A stretch of DNA of 64,000 nucleotides from Flavobacterium sp. BFFFF2 (GTDB taxonomy: Bacteria; Bacteroidota; Bacteroidia; Flavobacteriales; Flavobacteriaceae): the NCBI GenBank assembly GCA_002256385.1, contig NKJD01000001.1, positions 62,001 to 126,000 of the forward strand, read 5' to 3'. The notes under the pieces were generated by a model, which was not told where the DNA came from, did no database searches, and saw only the letters and a list, made by a program, of their open reading frames with translations. Shown piece after piece: positions 7,271 through 16,123 of the stretch. Within the stretch, counting starts at the first letter, position 1, and each line of letters opens with the position of its first letter. Made by a program: the position numbers and the translations under genes.

Positions 7271-8932
7271 ATGAAGGTTTTTATACCTGAAATTCCGTTG
7301 GCCCAGCGCCTGATTGAACAATGCAAAATAGCGCAAATCCGACACATTGTGGTGTCACCAGGATCGCGCAATGCCCCATTAACGCTAGGTTTTTCAACAG
7401 ATCCGTTTTTTAGTTGTTACAGCATTGTTGATGAACGCTGTGCCGCATTTTTTGCCTTGGGAATGGCCCAGCAAATGCGCGAACCAGTAGCCGTTTTGTG
7501 TACTTCAGGTTCGGCTTTGTTAAATTATTATCCGGCAGTAGCAGAAGCATTTTATAGTCAAATTCCGTTGGTGGTCATTTCAGCCGATAGGCCCTTGTCA
7601 AAAATTGACATAGGCGATGGGCAAACCATTAGGCAGCGCAACGTATTTGCCCAACATACTGTGTTTGATGCCAATTTGACCGAAATAGATGGTGTTGAAA
7701 ATACCCAACTTATGCAAGCGGCCTTTCAAGCAAGCGTGTCTCAGCGTGGACCAATTCATATTAATATTCCTTTTGAAGAGCCTTTATATGGATCAGTGGA
7801 CAAAATGACTATTGGTCCAATCAATCTTCCAACTATAACAGCTGAACCAATTCCGTCACCCGATTGGGATGCACTCCAATCGATTTGGTCACAAAAAACA
7901 AAAATAATGGTGTTGGTTGGCACCTATTTTCCGGGTGATTTTCCAGCGGAACTATTTAATCGGTTGGTGTCTTTACCTCAGGTTTTGGTTTTAACGGAAG
8001 TGACCGCCAATTTACCACATGTGCACACCATTGCTTCCATTGATACATTGATTACGCCCTTATCAACCGACGAACAGGCTGAAATTGCGCCCGATTTACT
8101 CATCACTTTTGGGGGCATGGTCGTGTCAAAACGCATCAAAGCCTTACTGCGCAAGTACAAACCAGCTGCACATTGGCACATTGACCCGCTAAGGGCTTAT
8201 GATACGTTTGGTTGTTTAACGCAGCACATTGTCTGTGAGGCACCTGTGTTTTTTAATTATTTTTTACCAGAGACACCTGCAACCGATTCGCAATATGGCC
8301 CATTGTGGCAAACCTATTATGAGAACTTACTTTTAAAAAGAGTGGTTTTCATGAATCAATTGCCGTATTCTGATTTGGCCGTTTTTCAGGAGATTGTAAC
8401 CTATTTGCCACGGCAAATTCAGTTGCAAATTGGCAACAGTTCAGCCATCAGATATGCCCAATTATTTGCTATCGATAAAAGCCATCAAGTGTTTTGTAAC
8501 CGTGGAACCAGCGGCATTGACGGATCTAGTTCAACCGCTTTGGGTGCGGCAGTAGGTCAAGAAGTTCCTGTAGTATTAATTACAGGCGACATCAGTTTTT
8601 TTTATGACAGCAACGCGTTATGGAATCAATATGTACCGGCAACAACCAAAATAATATTGATTAATAATGGCGGGGGTGGTATATTTAGAATTTTGCCTGG
8701 TGCACAAGAAACACCCGCTTTTCATCAGTATTTTGAAACACGTCATCAACTGACTGCCAAACCATTGTGTGAACTATATGGATGGAAGTATGACCATACC
8801 AGTAATCTTGAAGAACTTACCCAATTACTCCCCAATTGGTTTAATACCGACGGACCAGCCCTTTTAGAAATCTTCACCCCTACTGAAGTAAATGATGCAG
8901 TGTTAAAAGATTATTTTAAAGCGTTAAGTTAG
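7271..8932 (+). CDS. menD: MenD: SEPHCHC synthase (menaquinone biosynthesis)
   Basis: 553 residues, normal for MenD. It catalyses the thiamine-diphosphate-dependent addition of 2-oxoglutarate-derived succinyl semialdehyde to isochorismate, the first committed menaquinone step. The N-terminal pyrimidine-binding domain shows VVSPGSRNAPL and the ThDP-activating glutamate E55 in VDERCAAFF. The C-terminal ThDP domain shows GTSGIDGSSSTALGA, ITGDISFFYD and NNGGGGIF. No other men gene adjoins it within the window. A -7 box (7244) lies 20 bp upstream of the start. Confidence 0.96.
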   Translation: MKVFIPEIPLAQRLIEQCKIAQIRHIVVSPGSRNAPLTLGFSTDPFFSCYSIVDERCAAFFALGMAQQMREPVAVLCTSGSALLNYYPAVAEAFYSQIPLVVISADRPLSKIDIGDGQTIRQRNVFAQHTVFDANLTEIDGVENTQLMQAAFQASVSQRGPIHINIPFEEPLYGSVDKMTIGPINLPTITAEPIPSPDWDALQSIWSQKTKIMVLVGTYFPGDFPAELFNRLVSLPQVLVLTEVTANLPHVHTIASIDTLITPLSTDEQAEIAPDLLITFGGMVVSKRIKALLRKYKPAAHWHIDPLRAYDTFGCLTQHIVCEAPVFFNYFLPETPATDSQYGPLWQTYYENLLLKRVVFMNQLPYSDLAVFQEIVTYLPRQIQLQIGNSSAIRYAQLFAIDKSHQVFCNRGTSGIDGSSSTALGAAVGQEVPVVLITGDISFFYDSNALWNQYVPATTKIILINNGGGGIFRILPGAQETPAFHQYFETRHQLTAKPLCELYGWKYDHTSNLEELTQLLPNWFNTDGPALLEIFTPTEVNDAVLKDYFKALS

Positions 8933-9264
8933 TTGAAAGTTGAAAGTTAAAAGTTGAAAAGATTGAAGGATTGAAAGATTGAAAGATTGAAAGATTGAGT
9001 CCGCTCCGAAAAATTCTTTCTCTCCTTTTACGTCTTTTTTATTAGCTTTAAAAAAAAATACAAGAGACTGATTATCAGTATTTATTTTTTTGTGAAAAAT
9101 GACAAAAAATTAAGATTTTTAGTAAAATAGGGTTATCGAGTGGACTTAAAGTTGAAAGTTGGAAAGTTGAAGGTTGGGAAGTTGAAGTTCATTGAAATAA
9201 ACAAAACCTGATTGTTTCAATTCGCATGCCACACATTTCAAAATTCAAAATTCAAAATTCAAAA
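8933..9264. repeat. Repeat-filled non-coding gap
   Basis: 332 bp without a gene. It contains gttgaaagtt words, then about four copies of an 8-9 bp GATTGAAAG unit (8960-8998), an AT-rich middle, another gttgaaagttgg run (9150-9185), and a CAAAATT tandem run (9239-9266). There is no clear hairpin or promoter. The repeats are of the same class as those at 11660-12140. Confidence 0.65.
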
Positions 9265-9822
9265 TTACTTTTTAAAGTTCGGTTCCAATAAATTCAAAAT
9301 GGGTTCCAATGCTTTTTGATCCATTTTTGCGCTGGGCAAGGCTGAAATTAACTGGCCAATTTGGGTTGGGTTTAAGTCTTTGCCTTGAATGCGAACCATG
9401 ACCATTCCTTTCTTTGTCTGGGATCCAGCCAACACATATTCTTTGATGTTGTTTTCACCCAAGCAATGTAACGAACCTTTACCCCACGGGCCATTGACAT
9501 GAATTAAATTGTCGTAATGATCTTCAATTAATGACGCGTCAAATTCAGCTTGTACTTTTCGAGTTTGCTGCACAGCAGCTGTTGAGTCTGGCTTGTAAAT
9601 GAGTATCTGAATTTGTTTAAATGATTCCAGTGCTTTTTTTTGTTCGGGGCTCATGGCCTTTTTGTCCCACTGGATAATATCGGGGCCAAAGGTGAGCACA
9701 GAACAGCCGGCTTGTTCACTGTGTGTCGCCATAAACGACTGCAAACCTGGTTTGTTATTGCAACTACTGAGCGCCAAAATTAGGCAACTCAGCAGGAGGA
9801 AATTCTTTTGTAGTATTTTCAT
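9265..9822 (-). CDS. DUF4252-type lipoprotein
   Basis: 185 residues with a lipoprotein signal (lipobox LALSSC, Cys about residue 21). The body has the features of DUF4252 proteins of Bacteroidota: an IQILIYKPD strand, a central Lys/Asp-rich helix, and a closing EYVLAGSQTKKGMVMVRIQGKDL block followed by a helix. Its function is unknown. It follows a second DUF4252-type gene and an ECF sigma factor gene on the same strand, an association I recall from other flavobacteria. The 150-bp gap before it holds no recognised signal, so co-transcription is likely but not certain. Confidence 0.72.
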   Translation of the reverse strand: MKILQKNFLLLSCLILALSSCNNKPGLQSFMATHSEQAGCSVLTFGPDIIQWDKKAMSPEQKKALESFKQIQILIYKPDSTAAVQQTRKVQAEFDASLIEDHYDNLIHVNGPWGKGSLHCLGENNIKEYVLAGSQTKKGMVMVRIQGKDLNPTQIGQLISALPSAKMDQKALEPILNLLEPNFKK

Positions 9823-9972
9823 AAACAGCTATTTTAATGGACATATTAACAAATTGGTGTAGTCATAATGATCGATTTCAATCCGGATTCGCAGCCCAAA
9901 ACGGGCTTTCCTGCTTCATTTAAAAACACCCCACTCATTCTCTTTCTTCTTTCCTCTTTCTTCTTGCTAAAA

Positions 9973-10515
9973 CTACTTCCGTTTACTTGCTTTTTTCAGC
10001 GTGTCGCCACCAGGTAAATTCATTTTGTCAGTTAACAAAGACAACTCATTAAGGTCGAAGTCTCCGGTTAATGACATGAGCACCGTTTCTTCTTTGCCAC
10101 TGCCTTCAATGAACATTAAAAGTTCTTTAATTTGATTGTCTGAACTACCCGAACGCACCATGATTTTGATGTTTTTGCCTTTTTCGGTAATGCGCATTAA
10201 TTCTTCTAAGTTGCTCGATTTGATGTATTTATCAGCCACTGCCTTCATTTCATCGGCCTTTTTGTCGCTCTCAGTCACAAATACCCTTAGGTTTTCCAAT
10301 TTTTTGATCAAATTGACATACCGCTGATTGTCTTTGTCTTTGGTGTCCATTTTGCTCAAAAGGGCAAACATCTTTTTGGTCACTATTACCGAAGTAATTT
10401 TTTCATCGCCATCAAAACGGTCAAATGCCGATTGTGCGAAACTCGTTGTCAAGTTTAAGCCAAATAATAATAAAAAGGCTAAACGAATGGTCTGGGTTTT
10501 CATGATTGTTTTCAT
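9973..10515 (-). CDS. DUF4252 domain protein, secreted
   Basis: 180 residues; ATGs at 10515 and 10503 are both possible, the second giving MKTQTIRLAFLLLFGLN. The signal peptide ends at SFAQ, with no lipobox, so this paralogue is probably soluble in the periplasm, unlike its neighbour. The DUF4252 pattern is clear: KMFALLSKMD, LENLRVFVTE and the final ETVLMSLTGDFDLNELSLLTDKM. The biochemical role is unknown. It lies 21 bp downstream of the one-TM protein gene and is probably in the same transcript as the sigma factor. Confidence 0.8.
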   Translation of the reverse strand: MKTIMKTQTIRLAFLLLFGLNLTTSFAQSAFDRFDGDEKITSVIVTKKMFALLSKMDTKDKDNQRYVNLIKKLENLRVFVTESDKKADEMKAVADKYIKSSNLEELMRITEKGKNIKIMVRSGSSDNQIKELLMFIEGSGKEETVLMSLTGDFDLNELSLLTDKMNLPGGDTLKKASKRK

Positions 10516-10536
10516 AATTATTGGATTTTGATTGAT

Positions 10537-10998
10537 TTAATTGTTTTGGTAAATTTTATCTTGGGCATTTTTGTATTCTTGTATATACTCCACACTTTCA
10601 ACGCCTTTATTGATGTTTTTTGAAACCATGGCCAATGCTTTGCATGTTTGTGCATAGGCCTCTTCGGGGGTCTCGCAATTGCCCATACTAGAAACCGCAT
10701 TTTCTTGCAACGGGTTATTTGAAAATTGGTAAAAACCAATACCTATAAGCAACGCCACTGATGCAGCAGCCATGAACACCTTCCATTGAATAACCTTCGT
10801 TTGTGGCGGTGAAAAGGACTGTGGGGCTTGTTCTGCTGCACTGTTCATTACTCCAATAAAATATATTTTATATTGGATTAAGGAGGGGTCAATGTTTGGT
10901 TGAGAAAAATAGGCTTTAAGGGCTTTCTCGTCTGAAATACTGGTATCTCCTTCAAAATAGCGGTTTAAAAGCGCTTGCCAATGGGCTGTATTTTTCAT
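10537..10998 (-). CDS. Single-TM protein next to an ECF sigma factor (possible anti-sigma factor)
   Basis: 153 residues. The N-terminal part (about 1-70) is an acidic, soluble helix-rich region starting LLNRYFEGDTSISDEKALKAY, a pattern common at the N-terminus of Bacteroidota anti-sigma-like proteins. One membrane helix follows (WKVFMAAASVALLIGIGFY). The C-terminal tail of about 60 residues has a conserved-looking Cys pair (GNCETPEEAYAQTC) and would be periplasmic. It lies 63 bp after the sigma factor gene. A role as membrane anti-sigma factor is inferred from position and topology; I see no canonical zinc-binding anti-sigma motif. Confidence 0.65.
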   Translation of the reverse strand: MKNTAHWQALLNRYFEGDTSISDEKALKAYFSQPNIDPSLIQYKIYFIGVMNSAAEQAPQSFSPPQTKVIQWKVFMAAASVALLIGIGFYQFSNNPLQENAVSSMGNCETPEEAYAQTCKALAMVSKNINKGVESVEYIQEYKNAQDKIYQNN

Positions 10999-11061
10999 GA
11001 TATTAATTGTTAACTATTTTTTCTATTTGTGTAATCGCAACGATTTCAAAATGGTTGCTCT

Positions 11062-11559
11062 TTATTGGTGCTGCAGGATCATGAATTCACGGATCTGTTT
11101 CCGAAGCCTTGATAATGCTACTCTTATGGCCGTTTCGTTCATCCCGGTGAGTTCAGCAATGATGTCGTATTCCATTTCTTCTACTTCTCGGTACTGAAAA
11201 AGCAATCGTTGGGTTTCTGGTAATTGTGATACATACTTTTCAATGTGATCCCAACTATCGCGGTCCTCCACTTGCTGATACACCGAAGCGGTGGTGTCAC
11301 GCACCACCACATTTTCAATATCAGCGCGTTGTGCCCGTTTTGATTTTAATTGATCTAAACAATAATTTTTAGTCATCGTCACCGCAAAGGCTTCTACATT
11401 TTTATAATTGTTTAGGTCCTCTTTTTTTTGCCACAACTTCAACAAGACTTCTTGTTGTGCATCTGACGCTTCATCTTTGCTAATCAACAGTCGTTTAGCC
11501 AAACGATATAACCGGTCGGTGAACGGGTTAATAAGTTGCATAAATTCGTGTTGATTCAT
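11062..11559 (-). CDS. ECF-type RNA polymerase sigma factor
   Basis: 165 residues with the two expected domains. Sigma region 2 (about 5-80) includes LYRLAKRLLISKDEASDAQQEVLLKLW, the DAQQE/LKLW core-binding pattern. Region 4 (about 105-160) includes LPETQRLLFQYREVEEMEYDIIAELTGMNETAIRVALSRLRKQ. It heads a four-gene array with a one-TM protein and two DUF4252-type proteins. A large repeat region lies upstream, and no exact TAnnTTTG box is seen, so it may drive its own promoter. Confidence 0.93.
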   Translation of the reverse strand: MNQHEFMQLINPFTDRLYRLAKRLLISKDEASDAQQEVLLKLWQKKEDLNNYKNVEAFAVTMTKNYCLDQLKSKRAQRADIENVVVRDTTASVYQQVEDRDSWDHIEKYVSQLPETQRLLFQYREVEEMEYDIIAELTGMNETAIRVALSRLRKQIREFMILQHQ

Positions 11560-11660
11560 TGGTTTGTCAAATGTGATACAATACTAAAACGAGTGATGGG
11601 AATTTTTGTTACATTTTTTTAGAAGAAAGAAGCAAGAAGCAAGAGAAAAGACAAAAAAAT

Positions 11661-12132
11661 ATTGCCTTCTTTTGATTGAAAGATTTAAGGATTTAAAGAT
11701 TGAAAGATTTGAAATTTGAAATTTGAAATTTGAGATTTGAGATTGAAACTTTAAACCTTGTACTTTAACCATTAAACAAAAAAACTATTGCCTTGTGGCT
11801 ATTGCCTATTGCCTTCTTTTGATTGAAAGATTTAAGGATTTAAGGATTGAAAGATTGAAGGATTTAAGGATTGAAAGATTGAAGGATTTAAGGATTGAAA
11901 GATTTGAGATTTGAGATTTGAGATTTGAGATTGAAACTTTAAACCTTGAACTTTAAACATTAAACAAAAAAACTATTGCCTTGTGGCTATTGCCTATTGC
12001 CTTCTTTTGATTGAAAGATTTAAGGATTTAAGGATTGAAAGATTTGAAATTTGAGATTGAAACTTTAAACCTTGAACTTTAAACATTAAACAAAAAAACT
12101 ATTGCCTATTGCCTTTTAGTAATTGAAAGATT
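11661..12132. repeat. Higher-order tandem repeat array in a 640-bp non-coding gap
   Basis: The gap 11560-12202 holds no gene. A composite unit starts ATTGCCTTCTTTTGATTGAA and ends ACTTTAAAC...AAACAAAAAAACTATTGCC. It is repeated from 11661, 11808 and 11996, with a truncated fourth copy from 12108. The units differ in length (about 147, 188 and 112 bp) because each holds a different number of inner 7-20 bp repeats (AAGGATTTAAGGATTGAAAG and ATTTGAGATTTGAG). I saw no regularly spaced unique spacers, so it is not a CRISPR. Confidence 0.8.
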
Positions 12133-12202
12133 AAAAAAAACCTGAAACTTGAAACTTGACCCGAGACCCGAAGGGGCGAACGGTCCGAAGGAAAACCTGA
12201 AA

Positions 12203-12808
12203 CTATACAATTGTCCTAAAAGTCAAATTGATTCTGGGTTTTGTCACTTTTTTAGTTGGTGGCAATCGGTGGAGCCAATGGCTTTGAGTGGTGTCTTTCA
12301 TGATCAATAAACTCCCATGTTCCAATAAGACGGATACTTTTTCTTGGGTTGCTTTATGTTTAAACCCAAAGAAACGATCGGCACCAAAACTAACAGACGC
12401 AATGGCGCCATTTTTTTTTAAGTCTTTTTCGGCGTCACTGTGCCAAGCCATGCCTTCGTCGCCAGTTTGATACAAATTCAACAAGCATGAATTAAAGGTT
12501 TCACCCGTTCTATGTTCAATGATCGATTTTAATTCGAGCAACTGCGGCGTCCAAATAAGTGCTTGTTTGGTGGTGTTTGAATAGGTATAGTTAAAAGCGG
12601 TATCGCCGTACCATGCTACTTTTCGTTTGGTTTCAATTTTTTTACCAAAAATAACAGCTTGGTCGTTTTTCCACGCAATTCCATTCATTAAGCCATCAAA
12701 AAAATGATTGGCTTCTGCCATTGTAAATAGCTTTCCATAATAATGAACAGTACCATCATATGGCAGTAAATTATTGGTTGGGTCAGGATCGGGGTTAAAT
12801 AAATCCAT
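12203..12808 (-). CDS. AlkB-like 2-oxoglutarate/Fe(II) DNA dealkylase
   Basis: 201 residues from the ATG at 12808 (MDLFNPDPDPTNN); an ATG at 12841 is the other credible start. The open frame continues upstream into the ada-like gene, but that part does not belong to the family. Iron ligands are visible as AWHSDAEKDL (HxD) and SHWLHRLP. The 2-oxoglutarate-binding arginines are in KPRINLTFR. The TYSN, NLY and FFGFKHK blocks fit the AlkB/ALKBH2-3 branch, which oxidatively removes 1-methyladenine and 3-methylcytosine. It lies about 50 bp downstream of an Ada-like gene, so the two form an alkylation-repair unit. Confidence 0.9.
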   Translation of the reverse strand: MDLFNPDPDPTNNLLPYDGTVHYYGKLFTMAEANHFFDGLMNGIAWKNDQAVIFGKKIETKRKVAWYGDTAFNYTYSNTTKQALIWTPQLLELKSIIEHRTGETFNSCLLNLYQTGDEGMAWHSDAEKDLKKNGAIASVSFGADRFFGFKHKATQEKVSVLLEHGSLLIMKDTTQSHWLHRLPPTKKVTKPRINLTFRTIV

Positions 12809-12861
12809 ATTAAATGGGTTCAATGAGTTGGTAAGTACCATGCAAAGGTACTGTTTGCCTT

Positions 12862-13728
12862 TTATTCTGGTTGGGTTTTCACTCCTTCCCATCCAATAAT
12901 CGCAGTTTTTCGGGTAGTTCCCCAACGATACCCACCCAGTAATCCACTTGATTGAATGACCCGATGACACGGAATTAAAAAAGCAATCGGATTGCTGCCA
13001 ATCGCTGTTCCAACAGCCCTCGATGCGGTAGGCTTTTCTATCGCTTCGGCAATATTTTTATAGGTATTGAGCTGACCCATTGGGATTTTCAACAACGCTT
13101 GCCACACTTTAAGTTGAAAGGGGCTTCCTTTTAAATGCAACTTCATTTGACTAAGTGGCGCACCTTCGTGACCAAATATCTGTAAAGCTTGTTGCTGAAA
13201 GTCGTCCGTTGTGTTTTTAAATAGCGCATTCGGGTACTGAATTTGCAGGTCCAAAAACGCATTTTGTGTATCATCAATAAAGGCCAAATGACAAACCCCT
13301 TTTGAGGTGGAAGCAATCAGTATGGTACCAAATGGTGTTTCTGTGAAATGGTAATTGATGACTAGGTTTTTACCGCCATTTTTATATTCAGCTGGCGTCA
13401 TTGCTTCCATAGAAACAAACAAATCGTGCAAGCGGCTTGTACCTGAAAGCCCCGCTTGATGGGCCACATCAAACAAGCTGGCTTGCTGTTCTTTAAGTAA
13501 TGACTTGGCGTAACTAAGCGTGGTGAATTGCAAAAATCTTTTTGGGCTGGTTCCGGCCCAATCACTAAACAATCGTTGAAAATGAAAGGGGCTTAGATGT
13601 ACTTTTTCCGCCACTTCATCTAAATTTGGTTGCGTTAAAAAATGGTCCTGAATATAATCAAGGGCAGTTGCTATCCGTTTGTAATTCAGGCTTTGTTGAT
13701 CAGACATGTGCTTGCATTTTATGGACAA
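12862..13728 (-). CDS. Ada-like fusion: AraC-type HTH plus O6-methylguanine-DNA methyltransferase
   Basis: 288 residues; a second in-frame ATG at 13707 gives MSDQQSLNYK. Residues about 10-110 form an AraC-type DNA-binding domain (two helix-turn-helix units, with LSPFHFQRLFSDWAGTSP). Residues about 125-285 are a DNA-protein-cysteine methyltransferase with the active-site motif IPCHRVI and the LLGGYRWG turn. The N-terminal Ada zinc domain, which senses methyl phosphotriesters in E. coli Ada, is missing. This shorter layout is common outside enterobacteria. The AlkB-like gene follows directly, matching the E. coli ada-alkB operon. Confidence 0.92.
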   Translation of the reverse strand: MSIKCKHMSDQQSLNYKRIATALDYIQDHFLTQPNLDEVAEKVHLSPFHFQRLFSDWAGTSPKRFLQFTTLSYAKSLLKEQQASLFDVAHQAGLSGTSRLHDLFVSMEAMTPAEYKNGGKNLVINYHFTETPFGTILIASTSKGVCHLAFIDDTQNAFLDLQIQYPNALFKNTTDDFQQQALQIFGHEGAPLSQMKLHLKGSPFQLKVWQALLKIPMGQLNTYKNIAEAIEKPTASRAVGTAIGSNPIAFLIPCHRVIQSSGLLGGYRWGTTRKTAIIGWEGVKTQPE

Positions 13729-13788
13729 ATGTGGAACTTTCTTTTGCTTATTACAATCCGAAACTTGCTATTTTACCTGACTGAATAG

Positions 13789-15309
13789 CTACTTAAAAAT
13801 ATTCATTTGCTCATCGTAGATAGGGCTTTGAATATGTAAAAAATGTAAGACACTGTGAAAAACATGATATTGGGTCAACGTCTGATTGGGTTTCAATTGT
13901 TGTGAACCATTTGACAGCCATACAATAAACGGAATTTCATACTGCTCTTTGGGTGCTATACTTAATGGAATACCGTGCATGTATAAGTTTTTTTCACCCA
14001 ATGATTCCCCGTGATCGGATACAAAAATCATGGTGCTTTGAAAATCTTTCAATTGCTTGAGATTAGCAATCACCTTTGATAATATATAATCGGTATACAC
14101 GATGGTGTTGTCATAGGCATTAATGAGCTCTGTATGCGTACAATTGCCCAATTCCACACTGTTACAAACCGGTTTAAAGGTTTCAAATTCAGTCGGGTAT
14201 TTTTTGCTATATGTAGGACCGTGACTTGTACTAGTGTGCAACACAATAAGTATTTTATTTTTCTTGCTAGCTGCAATTTGTTTTTTCAAATTAGTTAAAA
14301 GGATTTCATCATAATTACAGCCATCTCCCTTGCAGTTGGGCAGTAGCGCGTCCCTGTTTTGGTATCTCTCAATGTGCAAAGGGGGTTCGCCCCAATTGGA
14401 GGTATTCCAAATGACTTCTACATCATTGCGGTACAAATAATTTGGCAAAATTTCATACAAATCATCGGTCGGCGTATGTTGCAAAATACCTTTTACCCCC
14501 GCCGTGGTATATGTGGCGCACGAAGTGGCATTAAAATGATACAGATTAGGGATTTTAGAAAGCAACGGATTGGTATTTTTCTCGTATCCGTAAAGTGAAA
14601 AGTTTTGGCTACGTGCCGATTCCCCAATTACTAAAACCACCACCGCCTTTTGGGTGTCTTTAATAGTTGCCTTGGGCAATAAGATCTCTTTTTCGTTCTG
14701 TTTGTGTTTATGAAAATAATAGAGCCACGTATTCGCCGAATAAGACCAAGGCATGGCAAGCCCGCCCAATGTTTTGGAATTTTTGTCAATCCACAACCAG
14801 TTGCTGGCATTGGCAAAGGCCACCACGGCAATAAATAATAAAGTAAGTGAAATGGTCTTTAAAAAGGATTTCCAATGGGGGTTGATGATTGTTACTTTAA
14901 CAATGTAAATGCTTGGAAGTATGCCGAGTAACACAACATACAAAACCAATTTGAACGAAAAGAAACTGCTTGATTCTTCGTAGTTCGTGTTGAACACATT
15001 GCTAATCATGGTTTCGTCAATAATGACGCCATAAGTGTTTATAAAGTAAACCGATAAAGCATTGATCATAAAAAATAAGACCAATAAAACCTTCCCGACT
15101 TTTCGAAGTAGAAAAAATAGAATGTAGAACAGAAAAGCATTGACAACCAGCATCAAAATGATGAGACTTACAATAATTGAAATACCATGAAGGCTACTGT
15201 ATTCTACGTTTTTAAAAACAAAAGTGTAAAATGGAAAGTGGAAGAACACAAAATTGAACACACTCATTAACACCACAAAATGGGTAAGTTTTAAATCATT
15301 TTTTAACAT
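13789..15309 (-). CDS. Phosphoethanolamine transferase, EptA/sulfatase superfamily
   Basis: 506 residues. Five hydrophobic helices fill about residues 10-180, followed by a periplasmic sulfatase-fold domain. Metal-site and catalytic motifs are visible: VIGESARSQNFSLYGY, the nucleophile Thr in ATYTTAGVKG, and VSDHGESLGE. Cysteines in the catalytic domain (NCKGDGC, CNSVELGNC) fit the disulfides of EptA/MCR proteins. Such enzymes move phosphoethanolamine from phosphatidylethanolamine to lipid A phosphate. Its start overlaps the end of the PAP2 gene by 14 bp, so they are coupled; together they would replace a lipid A phosphate with phosphoethanolamine. Confidence 0.88.
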   Translation of the reverse strand: MLKNDLKLTHFVVLMSVFNFVFFHFPFYTFVFKNVEYSSLHGISIIVSLIILMLVVNAFLFYILFFLLRKVGKVLLVLFFMINALSVYFINTYGVIIDETMISNVFNTNYEESSSFFSFKLVLYVVLLGILPSIYIVKVTIINPHWKSFLKTISLTLLFIAVVAFANASNWLWIDKNSKTLGGLAMPWSYSANTWLYYFHKHKQNEKEILLPKATIKDTQKAVVVLVIGESARSQNFSLYGYEKNTNPLLSKIPNLYHFNATSCATYTTAGVKGILQHTPTDDLYEILPNYLYRNDVEVIWNTSNWGEPPLHIERYQNRDALLPNCKGDGCNYDEILLTNLKKQIAASKKNKILIVLHTSTSHGPTYSKKYPTEFETFKPVCNSVELGNCTHTELINAYDNTIVYTDYILSKVIANLKQLKDFQSTMIFVSDHGESLGEKNLYMHGIPLSIAPKEQYEIPFIVWLSNGSQQLKPNQTLTQYHVFHSVLHFLHIQSPIYDEQMNIFK

Positions 15310-16123
15310 AAATAGCGGTGATTTTATAAAGTGACATCAATAACATTAAAATAGAAACGTAATATATAGGTAATGGTTCATGTATAATTTTACTAATGAT
15401 CACGCCCCCGCAAACTACAAATAGCACCATAAAGAAAGGGTAGTATTTTGGGTTGTAAATCCAAGCCCATAGATTGTATTTTTGGTTGATAAACATCCCT
15501 AGCAAGCCAGACATGTAGCCAACAATGCTACCGGAAATTACATCTATCGGAAAATGTGCGCCTACACCCACACGGGTAAAAACCAAACACAATCCGACCA
15601 AAATGATGAAAAATGCCCAAGCCCATTGCTGCATTTTCTTTTTGGGCATTAATACATACAAAAGCACCGTTAAAATGGTAAATAATGTAATGGAATGCCC
15701 CGACGGCAAACTGTTGTGTCCGGTGAGTGTTTTGCCGATAATTACAAACTGTGTCTGATCAAAAACAGCGGCTGGCCTCGGCACCGAAAAAATATTTTTT
15801 AACACACTCGAAAGCAAGGCCGAAACAATCAATGCAGACGGCAATTGTTCCCAAATTTTTGGTTTGTAAACAATAAAAATGGTCAGTAACGACAAACATA
15901 TAAGCGCGTCACCCAACTGGGTTAAGTTGTAAATAATAGCTGGAAATTGCGACAAAGTGGCATTAATATAAAAAAACCAATTCACCTGAAATTCAGCGTA
16001 TTGATGGGCAGTCAAAACCCCATTGAAGTAAAGAAAAACAGCAATAACACTGATTAATAGTATGGGTACAAGAAAGTCAGTGGGTTTAATGAAATATGAA
16101 TTTCTGCTATGATTGATGTTCAT
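15296..16123 (-). CDS. PAP2-family membrane phosphatase (lipid A phosphatase-like)
   Basis: 275 residues with about six membrane helices. All three PAP2 motifs are intact: KNIFSVPRP (KX6RP), SLPSGHS (PSGH) and TRVGVGAHFPID (RX5HX3D). The family dephosphorylates lipid phosphates such as undecaprenyl-PP, PgpB substrates, and the lipid A 1- or 4'-phosphate (LpxE/LpxF). Overlap with an EptA-type gene downstream favours a lipid A phosphatase, as in organisms where LpxE must act before EptA. The exact position on lipid A cannot be read from sequence. Confidence 0.85.
   Translation of the reverse strand: MNINHSRNSYFIKPTDFLVPILLISVIAVFLYFNGVLTAHQYAEFQVNWFFYINATLSQFPAIIYNLTQLGDALICLSLLTIFIVYKPKIWEQLPSALIVSALLSSVLKNIFSVPRPAAVFDQTQFVIIGKTLTGHNSLPSGHSITLFTILTVLLYVLMPKKKMQQWAWAFFIILVGLCLVFTRVGVGAHFPIDVISGSIVGYMSGLLGMFINQKYNLWAWIYNPKYYPFFMVLFVVCGGVIISKIIHEPLPIYYVSILMLLMSLYKITAIYVKK

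Noticed and set aside
11661..12132. Possible CRISPR array
   Set aside because: The repeats are direct and tandem without unique spacers of constant length, and no cas gene is near.
12809..12970. N-terminal extension of the AlkB-like frame up to 12970
   Set aside because: It overlaps the end of the ada-like gene in another frame and does not resemble AlkB; ATGs at 12808 or 12841 fit the family length.
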